NCBI GenBank assembly: GCA_037176705.1
Contig: CM073893.1
Span: 14,942,074-15,006,073 of the forward strand
From: Molossus alvarezi
Taxonomy: Eukaryota; Chordata; Mammalia; Chiroptera; Molossidae
Direction of reading: 5' to 3'
Length of the DNA: 64,000 nt
The notes under the pieces are model-generated. The model did not search any database, was not told where the DNA came from, and saw nothing but the letters and a program-made list of their open reading frames with translations. This document shows, one piece after another, positions 42,605 to 54,779 of the stretch. A program made the translations under genes and the position numbers. Every line of letters begins with the position of its first letter. The stretch's first letter is position 1.

Positions 42605-43500
42605 AAGACCAAAGCGGGGAAATTTATTTCCACTCTTAGGATGAGTGTTGTTAGCATATTTGTAAACTTCCTTTTTTGTTTGCTTTTTCTGTGTCTAGTT
42701 ATTAATTTTTAGAAATAAAAAATTTATTCTTGCAATTCAAAGATAATCAAAATGAACGTCTTTGGTCCAGCCTGTCTTTTCCCTGCCCCTGGATTCCCGT
42801 GTCTTCCATCCTGCTATGCCAGCATCTGGGCTGCAGACGGCCTTCTCTGCTCTTCCATCAGAGGGACAGCATTGCTAAGGAAATTCAGGCATTCATGTCA
42901 TTGGTACTGTTAGCAATTTCTTGTTTCTTACTGTCTGTGCAAATGCCTTTCACTTGTTCCTTGTCAACTTTCTGTGACTCTTACAAACCATCACCACTTG
43001 TAGCCAGCCCTGTGCTCAATTCCTACCTTCCTTTATTCTCGACAGTGATCTTAATTCTTACCTGTGAGAAAATTGACACCATTGTGTATGATTTTCTTCA
43101 ACCTGCTGCCTATCTCTGCCCACCTTCTCCCCAATTTTCATTTAGATGTACACACTAATTTCACTTCCTTATCTCTAGTCTCAGGCCTGCCTTCTGTTTA
43201 AGGTCATCTTTTCTACTAGTGTCCTTCTCTCCCTCCCCTTCCTCTCTGCCTGCTCAGGAGCCAGTATTGGTTCTCTCTTCTCTTCTCTGTACCTCTAATC
43301 TTTCCCTCTCTCTTCAGACTTCTCCCCTTCAGCCTATAAACCACGTGATTTGCCTTCATTCTACTATCTCTTCCACTACCTCGTGTCTCCCAGTAGCTGT
43401 TGTACTGTTTCTCCCCTCTCCTTCTCCTTTAGTTTTCCAGAAAGAACCTCTGCATTTGTGTTTCCACTCCTTATTCATTTTATGATTTCTCCTTCATTAT
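42605..43500. other. Pyrimidine-rich stretch, possibly L2-related
   Basis: Long C/T-rich open frames occur (for example 42730-43158), but no splice signals, codon bias or protein family is evident. Confidence 0.35.
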
Positions 43501-45654
43501 TTTATTGATTTATTGGCTATAAAGGAAATATATATGAACATATGCCACACACACACCCCCAGTAATAAAGCATAATGAAATAGAGAACGCCTTTGAGCAC
43601 ACCGCCTGATCCAAGAATGAGAATATCCTCAGTGCCATGGCATCTTTCCACCGTTCTTCCTCATCTTCTTGTGTCACCGTAGAAGACTCACTCTGGAGGT
43701 GACCACCATTCTCAATTTTGTGTTTGTTCTAACCTAAAGTCTTATCACATATATATGAATGCCCGAATAATACATTATTTAGTTTTGTTTGTTTCTGAGC
43801 TTAATAAAAATGATACCATAGTGTATTTAATCTTCTGGAACTAGCTTTTCTTACTAGACATTACATTTCTAAGATTGATTGCTGTACATCAAGCCAGTTT
43901 GGAAATATAGCACAGTTTGTTTATTCTCCTTGAAGGATGTTGGGTGGTTTGTGGGTTTTGCTGTTCAGGCAGTCTCCTGGCATACACTAGCAGTCTGTCC
44001 ACTTTTTCCAGTTGCTTCACCACTTTCCTGAAACCTCTTGTGTAGGTTTCCATGAATGCCAAAGGCATATCCTCTCTAATTCTTATTTTAATGGTCTACC
44101 ACATTAGAAAAACAAACCAGCTTTATCGAGATATAATTCACATACCGTACAATTCACAAATGTGTGCAGTCATCACCACAATCAGTTTTAGAATGTTTAT
44201 TACCTGAAAAAGGAACCCTGTATCCCTTAATTACTACTCCCCATCTCCCCACAACCTCCATGCCTAAGCAACCTCTAATCTACTTTCTGTCTTTATAGAT
44301 TTGCTTATTGTGAACATTTCATATAAATGACATCTTTGTCTTATTCCTGATCTTAGGGGGCAAGCTTCTGGCCTTGAACCATTAAGTACCATGTTAGCTG
44401 TTGAGTTTTTATAGTTGCCCTCTAATTTCTAGCTTGTTGAGTGTTTTTATCATGAAAGGATTTTGGATTTTGTCAAATGTTTTTTTTGTGTGTGTCTAAT
44501 GAGATGACTATGTGTCTTTTGTTTTTTGACATGGTGTATTCTATTACTTAGTTTTTGGATGTTGAACCAAACTTGCATTCCTGGGACAAATCCCACTTGG
44601 GCATAAAATATTTTTATATGTTGATGAATTTGGCTTTCTACTATTTTGTTAAGAAATTTTGTAATTTGCTTGAATATTTATAAAACAGTGCTCTGTAGTT
44701 TTCTTGAGATGTCATTGTCTGCTTTGGGTGTAGGGTGATACTGGCCTGATAGAATGAGTTGAGAAGTGCTCCCCTCTCCTGTTTTTCTGAAGACTTTATT
44801 AAAAATTGGCATTCTTCTTAGTAAATGTTTTGATAGAATCCATTGTTGAAGCCACCTGAACTTGGACTTTTCTTTTGGGAAGTTATTTTGATTGCTAACT
44901 CAGTGTCTTTACTTGTTATGGGTTAGTTCAGATTGTCTGTTTCTTCTTGAGGCAGTTTTGGTAGTTTGTGTCCTTCTAGGAATTTGTCCATTTCTTCTAA
45001 GTATCTAAATTGTTGGCATACAGTTGTTCACAGTATTCCTTTATACTCCTTATTTCTGTAATATAAGTAATAATAATTCTGCTTTCATTTCTGATACTAA
45101 TAATTTGAGTCTTCTCTCTTTTTTCTTATTCTTTCTAGCTAATGGTTTGTCAATTGTGTTGATCTTCTCAAAGAATCAGCTTTTGGTTTTGTTTTCTTTT
45201 CTATTCTTTATTTCATTCATTTCTACTCTATTTTTTTAAAAAATGTTGCTCCCCCTCTGTGTCCATCTCCCATTGCACTGCAGTAATTTCCCAATGTGTT
45301 TCCTTCTGGACCATGTCTTTTTCTTTCTTCTTTTTCTTTTTTGTGGTCAAGTAGCATGTCCTTTTTTAGAAGTTCAGTGAGAAGATCCCACTGGTGCCAC
45401 AGCCATAGGAAGGGCTCACCAGTGGATCCTTTTTGCTCCTCAGGTCAAGTTGGGAAAGCACATTCTTCTGACACAGATTGCTCCTTGTCCCTGAAGGACA
45501 TGAACCTGGGAAGCAGAGAAATGCCCAGTGGGCACATTACAGAAATATGGGATGGCTAAAGGGAAGGGTTAACAGTTGACGACTCCTATGCCCCTGTTCT
45601 TGACATTATAGAGAGCAGAAAAACCTACAGAAGGAAAATGTAGTGGTATGTCAA

Positions 45655-45900
45655 ACAGAATTGGGATTGAAGCCTAGCTCTGCTTCTTCAAACTTAAAAA
45701 GCCACTGCAAGCACTTCAGATTCCTTATCTCTATAATATTAGCAAACAATTGATATGGTATGTCATGTCATCTACCATGTGCTGGACACCATTGTCCTCA
45801 AGGCAGTGTAAGTGTGAAAAAATTGAAGCATAAAGCACCTTGCCCATTATGGAGCTGGACTAGAACCCAGCATCTATTCCCAATAATTAGTTTAACCTCT
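45655..45900. repeat. MIR-like fragments
   Basis: AAGCCTAGCTCTGCTTCTTC with TCAGATTCCTTATCTCTATAA is forward MIR. CTTGCCCATTATGGAGCTGG and ACTAGAACCCAGC is reverse MIR. Confidence 0.45.
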
Positions 45901-46032
45901 TCTGTCTGTACAATGGGCACGGACTACAAACAATGTCTTTTTCTTATGGATTTTTTTTTGGATATTGAATGCATTGTTATTTATTTAATTTTTAAAATTA
46001 AATATTTTTGTTAATCTGTTTTCCCCCTAATC

Positions 46033-46035
<3 letters not shown>

Positions 46036-46067
<32 letters not shown>

Positions 46068-46312
46068 ATCCACACCTGAGGATACTTTTCCCATTGATTT
46101 TTAGATAAAGTGGAAGGGAGGGAGGGGAGAGAGAGAAAGAAACATCAGTGTGAGAGGTTCATTGATTGGTTGCCTTCTGCATGTGCCCCAACTAGGGCCA
46201 GGGGTTAAACATGCAACCCAGGTACGTACCCTTGACTAGGAATTGAACCTACGACCCTTTGGTTCATGGGTTGATGCTTAGCCACAGAGCCACACCAGCC
46301 ACCACCTCCCTA
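46036..46312 (-). mobile_element. Ves-type SINE with (TG)n tail
   Basis: Reverse type A-like SINE (AATCCACACCTGAGGATA at left) whose tail is a (TG)n tract (46035-46065). Target repeats CCCCTAATCTTT (46024-46035) and CCCACTAATCTTTA (about 46315-46328) enclose tract and SINE together. Confidence 0.85.
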
Positions 46313-46321
46313 TCCCCCACT

Positions 46322-46755
46322 AATCTTTATTTTCTTTGTGGGTTGAATTTTGTCTTCTAAAAAATATGTTGAAGTTTTAAACCCTGGTACCTGTGAATAT
46401 GATCTTATAAGGAAATTGGGCCTTTGCAGATTTAATTTGTTAAATTATAATGAGGTCATACTGTATTATGGTGGATCCTAAATCCAATCACTGATGTTCC
46501 TATAAGAATATTATGTGAAGACACAGAGAAGGAAAAGCCACATGATTTCAGAAACAGAGATTGTAGTGATGCTTCTATAAAGCAAGAAATGCTAAGGATT
46601 GCCAGGAATGTAGGAGAGAGTAAAGGAACAGATTCTCCTTCAGAACCCCAAAAAGGAAAACCTTGATTTCTAGCCTCCAGAACTGTGAGAGAATAAATTT
46701 CTAAAACTCAATTTGTGGGATTTTGTTACAGTAGTCATAGGACACTGATATACTT
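46322..46755 (+). mobile_element. MLT1-type LTR (MaLR)
   Basis: GGGTTGAATTTTGTCTTCTAA, GATCTTATAAGGAAATTGGGC, AATCCAATCACTGATGTTCC, AGCCTCCAGAACTGTGAGAG and AATAAATTTCTAAAAC give an almost complete, diverged MLT1. Confidence 0.8.
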
Positions 46756-46991
46756 TACTTCTGTTTGCTTTAAGTTCACTCTTTTTCTAGTATTTAAGGC
46801 AGAAGGTTAGGTTATTGATTTGAGATCCTTTTTTAAATAGGCATTTACAGCTATAAATTTCCCTCTATATACTACTTTAGCTGCATCCTATAAACTTTGG
46901 TATTTTGTGTCTTCATTTTTCATTCATCTCATTTTAATATCCCTTTTGATTTCTTCTTTGACCCATTGGTTATTTAGGAGTATATTTGTCT

Positions 46992-47703
46992 TGTTGGGGA
47001 GCTTTCCACGACTCCACCAGTTGCTGGTCAAAGTGGGCTTCTTGTGATGTCACAAGAAAAAGAATTTTCTGAGACTCACACAGGAGAATGAGTGGCATTT
47101 ATTTGTGTGAACTTAAATCTCTGAGTTTCTAAGGTCTCATTTCCCTTCATCCTTCCAAGGAAGAAGTCCAGCTGTGCCTTTAACAGGGCTAGGGCTAGGA
47201 TTAAAGCCATTGCCCAGAGTTTCCATTCCATGTCTGCATAATCCAGTCCAGCATCAAGCTAGCTTAATTTGTGTTCTCAGCTGTAGTCCATCAGTTCATT
47301 GCATTTGGGGTCCACAGGGCCACCTAGCTATGGGGGGATTACAGGCATAGTAAAGCCAGAGGAACAAGAGAGCCAAGTGCTAAGAGAGCAAATTCCTTTG
47401 TCTGAAAAATTTTAACCTTCTAAGATTCCACATGCTTGCAGTGGCTCTGCCTCCTCTAGCCCACGATCTCTGTTCCCAGGTTTGACTGATAGGCACCTTC
47501 CCTACATCACCCTGACTTGACTACATATGTGTAAAACTTCCTTTTGTTGGACCCCTTCCCCTAGTGATCTGCATGGAATGGACTCGGTGATTCCCTGGGG
47601 CTTCCTGGTGAAGCTGCCTAGGTAGCCATATTTATAATGTTTGGCCCTCCTTTTGCTTCTTCCTATTATTAATATTAATAACTAGCTAATTACAAAGGTA
47701 ACA
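46992..47703 (-). mobile_element. Solo LTR in the ancient L1
   Basis: 712 bp with TGTT...AACA ends and flanks TTGTCT (46986-46991) and TTGTTT (47704-47709). L1 sequence resumes on both sides in register. A TATA-like TTATAAATA on the minus strand near 47636 and AATAAA near 47099 favour reverse orientation. The family is not known. Confidence 0.75.
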
Positions 47704-47976
47704 TTGTTTAATTTCCACATATTTGTTAGTTCCCCAAATTTCTTTCTGTTATTGATTTCTGATTCTATTGTGGTCAGAGAATATACTTTGCATTATTACT
47801 ATTCTTTTAAATTTATTGAGGTTTATTTTATGGCCTAGCATGTTATATCCCACGTGCACTTGAAAAGAATATGCCACGTGCACTTGAAAAGAGTGTGTAT
47901 CATGCTGTTATTAGGTGGAGGGCTGTGTAGGTGTCAGTTATGTCTAGTTGGTTTACAGAGTTCAAGTCCTCTATTT

Positions 47977-48641
47977 TGCTATACTGATACCAGTTGCTAC
48001 GTGTGGGTTTTTTTTTTCCTTACACCAAGTAATTCTCGGACACCATCTGGGTGCCTTATAATTTAACTCAATTCTGACACTATCTATCTGGAGATAGCAT
48101 CAGATCCCCCAGGTTAAGGGCTCAGTTCTACAAAACTGTCCCCCTCCACATCAGACACCAGTCACAAGTCCAGGTTATCTCCTGTGCTTCTTTCTGACTT
48201 AACCAGCTGTAGGTTTCAACAATCCCCTCCTTGGGTTTGAATAGTTTGCTAGAGGGACTCAAGGAACTCAGAGAAACATTTTACGTATTAGATTACCAGT
48301 GTGTTTGTAAAGGATATAATACTCAGGAACAGCCAGATAGATGGTCAAGCTATGTGGGAAGCTGCATAAAGCTTCCATGGTCTTTCAGGGTTAACCACTC
48401 TCCAGAATGTACATGTTCACCAAACTGGAAGCTCTCTGAACCTTGTTGTTTTGGGTTTTTATGGAGGCTGCAAAGGTGTGATTGATTAAATTATTGGCCA
48501 CTGGCTTTTAAAAAGTCACTTTGTTAACATAACAAAAAACACCTCAGTCACTCTCCTGGCTCAGAAATTCCTAGGGTTTTAGGAGCTCTATGCCAGAAAT
48601 GGAAGACCAAATATATACTTATTATGAATCACAATATCACA
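47977..48641 (-). mobile_element. Solo LTR in the ancient L1
   Basis: 665 bp bounded by a perfect 5-bp repeat TATTT (47972-47976 and 48642-48646). On the minus strand it starts TGTGATATTG and ends AGCA. Inside is GGTTTTTATGGAGGCTGCAA with TGATTGATTAAATTATTGGCC, a text I know from old mammalian LTRs but cannot name. Confidence 0.75.
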
Positions 48642-48934
48642 TATTTCCTTGTTGATCTTCTGCCTGGGTTTTGTTCATTATTGAACGTGGGTATTGAAGT
48701 CTCTAACTATTACTGTTGAATTGTTTTTTTTTTCTTTTCATCAGTTTTTGCTTTATATATTTTTGTGTTGTTATTAGATGTGTATGCTTATTATTATTAT
48801 TACATCTTTCTGATAGATTGACTTTCATCATTATAAGGTGTACCTCTTTGTTTCTGGTAACATTTTTTGTTTTCAGGTCTATTTTATTTGATATCATAGC
48901 CACAGCAGTTTTCTTGTAGTTGCCGTTTGCAGGT

Positions 48935-49414
48935 ATGGGGGGGAGGAGGAAACTTTCCTCTACTTTCAGGGTTCTTTTGGCTGGTCTAATAATCAAATAG
49001 ACATAGACAGCTTAGCATGAGAAAATAATCAGGTTTAATTACATACATATGTGGGAACTCTGCCTACAACAGAGTCAAAGACCCCGCACGAGAGGTTCAG
49101 AGACAGAACGGGAACTTGGGTATATATAACATTCTGATTTAGGGATGAAGTAAGTTACCTTGGGGACATCAAAGGGTCATTGTAGGATGATAAGAAGAAC
49201 AGATGTTTAGTAAATAGCAGTTTCCTCTGCCATACAGGTAGGTAAAGATTGCTAAACTCTTTCTGTGGGAAGGCCCCTAATTCAAGTTTTTCTAGGTAGT
49301 TAAAGGAGAGGCAGAAGTTTCTCTTGAGCCCACTGTTAAAACTGCTTTTAGCTCATAGCAATCCACATACCACAGGGGAACATCTTGAGGTGAGACTTGT
49401 TCTGAACCCCCACA
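48935..49414. mobile_element. Solo LTR, same family as 11255-11695
   Basis: TGGGGGG...CCCCACA ends lie inside the ancient L1. It shares ordered blocks with 11255-11695: GGTTCTTT, GGTCTAAT, GCATGAGAAAATAA against ACATGAGAAAATAA, and TTTAATTACATA. Confidence 0.7.
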
Positions 49415-49464
49415 TGTGATATATCTTTCTTAATTATTTTGAGTCTGTTTGTGTATGTGTTTTT

Positions 49465-49669
49465 AAGTATGTTTTTATTGATTTTTTAGAGAGAGAGGAA
49501 GGAAGAGAGAGAAACATTAGTGGGAGAAAGAAACATTGATTGGCTGCCTCCTGCACGCCCCCTACTGGGGATCAAGCCTGAAACCCAGGAATGTGCCCTG
49601 ACTGGGAACGGACCAGGATCTCTCAGTCCACGGGAGGACACTCAGTCCACTGAGCCACACCAGCCAGGC
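49465..49669 (-). mobile_element. Ves-type SINE, type C
   Basis: Reverse copy with long flanks: TCTGTTTGTGTATGTG... (49444-49464) and TCTATTTGTGTATTTG... (49670-49692). Confidence 0.94.
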
Positions 49670-50244
49670 TCTATTTGTGTATTTGTGTTTTTGAATCTAA
49701 AGTTCATCAAGCTTTCTGGATATGTAGTTTTGTTTTTACTAAATTTGTGAAGTTTTCAGTCAATACTGGGGTATTTTCCACTTTCCTTTCTTCTTCTAAT
49801 ATCCCCATTACACATATATTGGTATGCGTAGCTGTGTCTCACATTTCTATGAGGTTCTCTTCCCTTTTCTTTATTCTTTTTCTCTCTCTGCTGTTAGATT
49901 ATATAATCTCTTTTATCTCTCTTCATGTTTGCTAATCTTCTGTCAGTTTGAATTTACTGTTGAATCCCACTAATGAATTTTTCATTTCAGTTACTGTACT
50001 TTTCAACCCCAGAATTACCATTTGGTTCTTTTTTTTATAATTTATATTTCCTTATTGGTATTCTATATTTGATGTGACATTGTCATCCTCTCTTCCTTTA
50101 AAATGGTTTTAGTGGTTTCTGTCTTTGTATATTAAATCCTACATCTGGTTGCAATCACAGCCAGTTTAACTGCTTTCGCCCCCTTGGTGTATGGGTCATA
50201 CTTTCCTGTTGTTTTGTTTTGTTTTTGCATGTTTCAACTTTTTT

Positions 50245-50473
50245 TTCATCCTCACCCGAGGACATTTTTGTTGTTGTTGTTCAGATAGAGTGGGAGGGGG
50301 AGAGAGAGAGAAACATCGATGTGAAAGGAACAGATCAAGTGGTTGCCACCCACACAACCCAACCAGGGCCGGGGACAAACTGCAACCAAGGTACTGCCCT
50401 TAGTGGGAACCGAACCTGGGTCTCTCTGGACCGCAGGCCAACCCTCTAACCGCTGAGCTAAACCGGCCAGGGC
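50245..50473 (-). mobile_element. Ves-type SINE, type A
   Basis: Reverse copy with flanks TCAACTTTTTT and TCAAGTTTTTT. A GTT repeat replaces the A-rich stretch next to the palindrome. Confidence 0.93.
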
Positions 50474-50678
50474 TCAAGTTTTTTTAGAAACTGAACAATT
50501 TAAAAACTGGGTACTGCTACTGTTACTGAACTCAGATGGGGTTACTGAACCCCTTGAGATGTTCCATTCAAGAGTGACATGTAGTTGTCACAGGTGGTTT
50601 TATTTACTTGAAGCAAGTAAAGGAGATGGAGAATTTACATCCAAAACTCTGTCTCCCAAGGAAAAATTGCTTATATAT

Positions 50679-50681
<3 letters not shown>

Positions 50682-50727
<46 letters not shown>
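50682..50727 (+). repeat. (CA)n microsatellite
   Basis: About 23 uninterrupted CA units. Confidence 0.97.
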
Positions 50728-50728
<1 letters not shown>

Positions 50729-51685
50729 TTTGGTCAGTTACATGTTGCTTTCTTCTTTGCAGTTGGCTACACTTACCTGGTTGAGTTCCTGTCAAGCTCA
50801 TCCTGTTTACAGCTGCATCTGTGAATTACTGTGCTACATTTTTAACATTTAGCAAGAATAGCATTTAGGAGGTACCCCAGACCTTGAGACCCTTCTCCTG
50901 TCTAACACTACTCCCTCACCCCCACCTGCCCAAGAACCAAGGAGTTTGTTACTGTTATTTGCTTTTTATTGTTTATTGACTGACTAGGTTACTTTAGTAG
51001 AATCTATCTCCTTCCCTTATTAAGCCTCTGATACTGATTTGATGTTGCTCCTTAGTGGGCACAGCCTTGTGTATACTCACAGTCACCTTGTGATGACATT
51101 ATTTTGCTTTTGACTTTTTTCCTGACCACAAGCAGCTTTTAAGCTCCACTAATTGCATGCTGATCTGTTGTTTCCAACACATCCCTGGGGCGGAAATTGC
51201 TCCACAGACTAATGCATTCAAATATCTGACAGGATTTGGGATCTGTATTTTGAGATTTATTCTGACCCCAGGTGGGCTTTCCCTAGCTGTCATTTCTCCC
51301 TGGTTCACTCCAGCAAGCTAGGCAGCATGTAGTTTAGCCTATAGTCTACCAATTTCTTCCCCGTTGCCTTTCTGCTGAGCCATGGCTCTAGGGATGGGAT
51401 GAGGATGATAGCACAATTCTCTCTAGAGTTACTCCCCACTTTAGATGCTGTGTGCTGGGGGAGGGGGTGGTGTTGGCATTTCTGCTCAGTTTTCCTCTCT
51501 GTATAGAAGGCAAGGGCAGTCGAACCCCATATTCTGGTGCACTGTGCCCAAGGTATTGTCTTCTTTCTACCAGTGGGGGCTGGATGGAGGAAGGGAGCCC
51601 CACTCCTGGCTGCTTTGCCTGCAACTGAGCCTTAGCATCAGGATGAGATGGGCAGCATGAGAAATGCTGATGTCTTGTCCCCCTT

Positions 51686-51977
51686 GGGAAGAAAGCCCTC
51701 TGACTGGGAGCTGAGGGGACAGGGAGAGGAATTTCTTATTCTTTTCTTTTTTTAAAATTGACGTTAGAGAGATAGAGGAAGGAGGAGAGAGGTTGATGTG
51801 TTGTTCCACTTTCTTATGCATTCATTGGTTGATGGGAAGAAAACACTCTGGGAGCTGGGGGGAGAGGGAACACCAGTCTGGAGTGGAATTTCTTATTCTT
51901 TTCTTTTTTAAATTGCTTTTAGAGAGAGAGAGAGGAAGGGAGAGAGAGAGGTTGATTTGTTGCATTCATTGATTGAT
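51686..51977. repeat. Tandem duplication (about 148 bp x 2) including SINE fragment
   Basis: GGGAAGAAAGCCCTCTG begins at 51686 and GGGAAGAAAACACTCTG at 51834. Both units continue with GGAGCTG, a GGAATTTCTTATTCTTTTCT stretch and the start of a reverse type D SINE. The second unit runs into the remainder of that SINE (to 52061). The junction falls inside the SINE at TTGGTTGAT. Confidence 0.8.
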
Positions 51978-52061
51978 TCTAGTATGTGCCCTGACTGAGA
52001 ATCAAACCTGCAACCTTGGCGTATTGGGGTGACACTATAACCAAAGCTACTTGTCCAGGGC
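51890..52061 (-). mobile_element. Ves-related SINE, type D (second duplicate)
   Basis: Reverse copy with GTTGATTTGTTGCATTCATTG, TAGTATGTGCCCTGACTGAG and a head ending CTTGTCCAGGGC. The companion half-copy is at 51750-51833. Confidence 0.8.
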
Positions 52062-52194
52062 TGGAGTGAGGGGAGGGAGTAGAGTCATGGTTCAAATGTT
52101 ATAGGCTGTCGTTGTCCTTGTCATCAGACTGGGACTGGGCTTGGAGTGGGTTTGCCTTTGGCTAGCCTGTAGTGTGTGTGTTCTTGACTTCATG

Positions 52195-52705
52195 CAGGAA
52201 AGATTTCACAAAACGAGTCCAGGTGATGTTGAGAGCACGTTTATTAAAGCTGGGGACAGTGAAACAAGGAAGGACTTAGGGTAGAAGAAGCAACAGGAGA
52301 GAGCCTGGGTGGTGCTTTGCTTTGGCTCCTAGAAATGTTATAGGAAAGAGGTGAGCACTGTGGACCTGCTGTTAGCTCACTGGGAAGTCGGAGAAAAGGG
52401 GGCCTTAGAGACAGATCAGGGGTGAGCCCAGGACGAGCTGCAGCTGCCTGCTGCTTCCCTGGTTGCAAGTCTCATGGAGACCCTTAGAGTTTAGGAGGGA
52501 AAAGTAAAGACGCACGCCTGAGAGGGAAGAAAGGCATGGGTGGGCTCCAAAGAGAGGGAGAGCCCTCGCTGGCATCCTGTGTCTTGAGGGTTTTATCTCC
52601 CTTCTGCAGGTGGGAATCTGAGGGAAGGTCTCAGAGGAGGGTCTTAATAGAATATTCATTAGTCTTTCAATATGTTGATTCATCAAAATGAGCATATAGG
52701 GCAGT
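52195..52705 (-). mobile_element. LTR-like element
   Basis: Reverse AATAAA at 52240-52245 within GAGAGCACGTTTATTAAAGC, preceded by GCAGGAAAGATTTCACAAAA. This resembles the R/U5 edge of a mammalian endogenous retrovirus LTR. No open gag/pol/env frame is nearby. Boundaries are uncertain. Confidence 0.5.
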
Positions 52706-52959
52706 TTGGGGTCATTCTCTGGTTAGTTTCACTGCTTTACTTTTAGCTTGGCTCTGTCTGGCTAGTCAAGGTAAGAAACAATCAAACCTATGAAGATTTT
52801 TTGTGAGTTTATTTCATTCAAAACTGATGTTAGTTGCTGGGAAACAGAATCTCAAGGGATTGAGATAATGGTCCAGAGAATTACAGTTTGGCACCTTATT
52901 TATACATTATAATCAAAAGAGAAGATGCAAGTGAGTTACATGAAATCCGTTGGTGATAG

Positions 52960-53415
52960 ATTAGGGAGGCGGGAGAAAGCGAAGCGGGCAAACCTCTGGG
53001 ATTGGATGAAAAGTAAAATGATAGACACATATACCTTTTACATAGGTGGGTACAGGATAGTTAACAGTCAACAATTAACTCAATAACAATGAGGGGATTT
53101 GTGACCTCCACAGAGTGCTGCCTGTGCTTTGAGGGGTCCGGGTAAAGGAAAATTACTTTGACATTCCAAAGATATGTTATTGTAGATGCAAAAAGGCAAT
53201 AGACAGGCTCAGTGAAGGTAAAGATTGACCTTTGTTAGGGAAGATGCCAGCCTAGGACATGACTACCTGCCATAAACTGCTTTTAGTTAAAAAGTTTTAA
53301 TTTTAGGCCATCCTCTGTGGTTACTTTAGGTCTCTGAGTTTACAAGGCTGCCACGCAGGCCTCCCCTGAGCTGTCAGGTTAGCATGTGGCCCCATTTCGT
53401 CCACAGGCTCTATAA
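52960..53415. repeat. Paired interspersed repeat, copy 1
   Basis: It shares long ordered blocks with 54780-55210: GGTAAAGATTGACCTTTGTT, GTGGTTACTTTAGGTCTCTG and CCTCCCCTGAGCT. Same orientation. LTR-like, family not recognised. Confidence 0.7.
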
Positions 53416-54148
53416 TCAGTTTCTTGTTGTTGTTTTGTTTTGTTATTTGTTTCCCTGCCTTCATCCGTCCTTGGACAAATGGCACTAATTGCGTCTCTGT
53501 TACCTAATTGCCGACCAGGGTGATTTAAGCTGTTATTTGGTTAGAGAGGAGAGGTATAAATCATTTGCTTTCAAGTATGCTTGGTCAGGGAAGATAAGGT
53601 TTCACAATTCACCAGCTGGCTGTTAAGTTGGTCAGATTTTTTGGCCTTGTTGAATTATCTTGTCTCAGTTTTCCCATTCCACTTGCCACAGAATTTTCCT
53701 AGTTTCTTACTTTCCTGCCTTATTCTTACCAAACTGTAGTAGGTTTTCATGAATAAATGTTTTGTCATTTGCTGTATGTCTTTAGGACCATTTCCAGAGA
53801 TAGCCATGTTTTTGTTTTTTTGAATAATTTGCACCAGTTTCACTGGGACCTGGTCTGCAGAGCTACTCCTATTGTTGTACCAGAAGTCCCTACCCCTCCT
53901 CTGCATTCAGCTTGTATTATTTAAAATTATATTTGGCTGTGTATAACAGAAAACCCCAAACAATGTGGCTGTTGGTGAAGTCTGGAGGTTTGCGTCCAAG
54001 ACTGATGTGGCACCTCCACTTTCATCTCTCTCTGCTTTAGCAAGGACACAACTCCATCTTGATACCTCATGGCCTTAAGATGGCTGCTAGGGCTCTAGCC
54101 ATCTAATTCGTGTTGCACACAGCAGAAATGAGGAAGGGGTAAGGACAA
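53416..54148. other. Spacer between the paired repeats
   Basis: No repeat named and no coding signature. An AATGTGGCTG...AGTCTGGAGG stretch near 53960-53990 resembles old retroelement text. Confidence 0.35.
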
Positions 54149-54169
54149 ATTCGGTCTCTCTCTCTCTCT

Positions 54170-54477
54170 CTTTTTTTCTTCAATTTTTATTAATTTATTT
54201 TTGTTACAGATGTTCCCCCCCACCCAGATACCCTCCTCCCCATCCTGCCCTCCCAGCCTCCAGCATTGTTGTCTATGTCCATTGGTTATGCATACATGCA
54301 TATAAGTTCTTTGGTTCATCTCATCCATTCTCCCCCGCCCCCCTACTCTGAGGTTTGTCAGTCTGGACCATACTCCTTTCTATGTCTCTGGGTCTGTTTC
54401 GTTCATCAGCCTACCTTGTTCATTATATTCCACAAATAAGTGAGATCATGTGGTATTTGTCTTTTCCTGACTGGCTT
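54170..54477 (-). mobile_element. LINE-1 3' UTR fragment
   Basis: The reverse 308-bp L1 3' end (TTGTTACAGATGTTCCCCCC to GAGATCATGTGGTATTTGTC) matches 32185-32480 reversed. Flanks ATTCGGTCTCTCT occur at 54149-54161 and 54478-54490. A (TC)n tract sits at its left edge. Confidence 0.93.
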
Positions 54478-54587
54478 ATTCGGTCTCTCTTTTAAGGAGC
54501 CATCTCAGGACCCTTGACATACAACTTTTCCTTATATTTAATTGGTCAGGACTTTGCAGCAGTTTTCAACATTTTAAAATTAGAAGA

Positions 54588-54770
54588 CTTGCCCAGCTTG
54601 TATAGCTCAGTGGATTGAGAGTCATCCTATGGACTGAGAGGTCCTGGTTCAATTCCCAATCAGGGCACAGAGGCAGCCAATAGGTGTTTCTCACATAGAT
54701 GTTTCTATCTCTCTCTCCCTTCTTCTTCTCTCTAAAAAATAAATAAAAACATATTTTAAAAATAAATAAA
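54588..54770 (+). mobile_element. Ves-type SINE
   Basis: Forward copy, GCCCAGCTTGTATAGCTCAG to CTCTAAAAAATAAATAAAAA. Flanks are TTAAAATTAGAAGA and TAAAATTAGGAGA. Confidence 0.9.
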
Positions 54771-54779
54771 TAAAATTAG

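Larger units (their letters stand above)
43740..52130 (-). mobile_element. Ancient L1, reverse orientation, broken by LTRs and SINEs
   Basis: The recognisable order, read right to left, is: 5' UTR-like text (about 50480-52130), upstream region (49670-50230), endonuclease part (48647-48930, peptide ISNKIDLKTKNVTRNKE in reverse), 47704-47976, 46770-46991, RT region (44390-45240, with CATTCCTGGGACAAATCCCA) and 3' UTR (44110-44340, CTTTATCGAGATATAATTCA). Insertions at 46036-46312, 46992-47703, 47977-48641, 48935-49414 and 49465-49669 separate the pieces. 45240-46020 is unassigned. Limits are approximate. Confidence 0.7.

Noticed and set aside
42730..43485. Open frames of 88-142 codons in pyrimidine-rich DNA.
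   Set aside because: Low-complexity Ser/Leu/Pro composition, no splice signals; probably repeat-derived.
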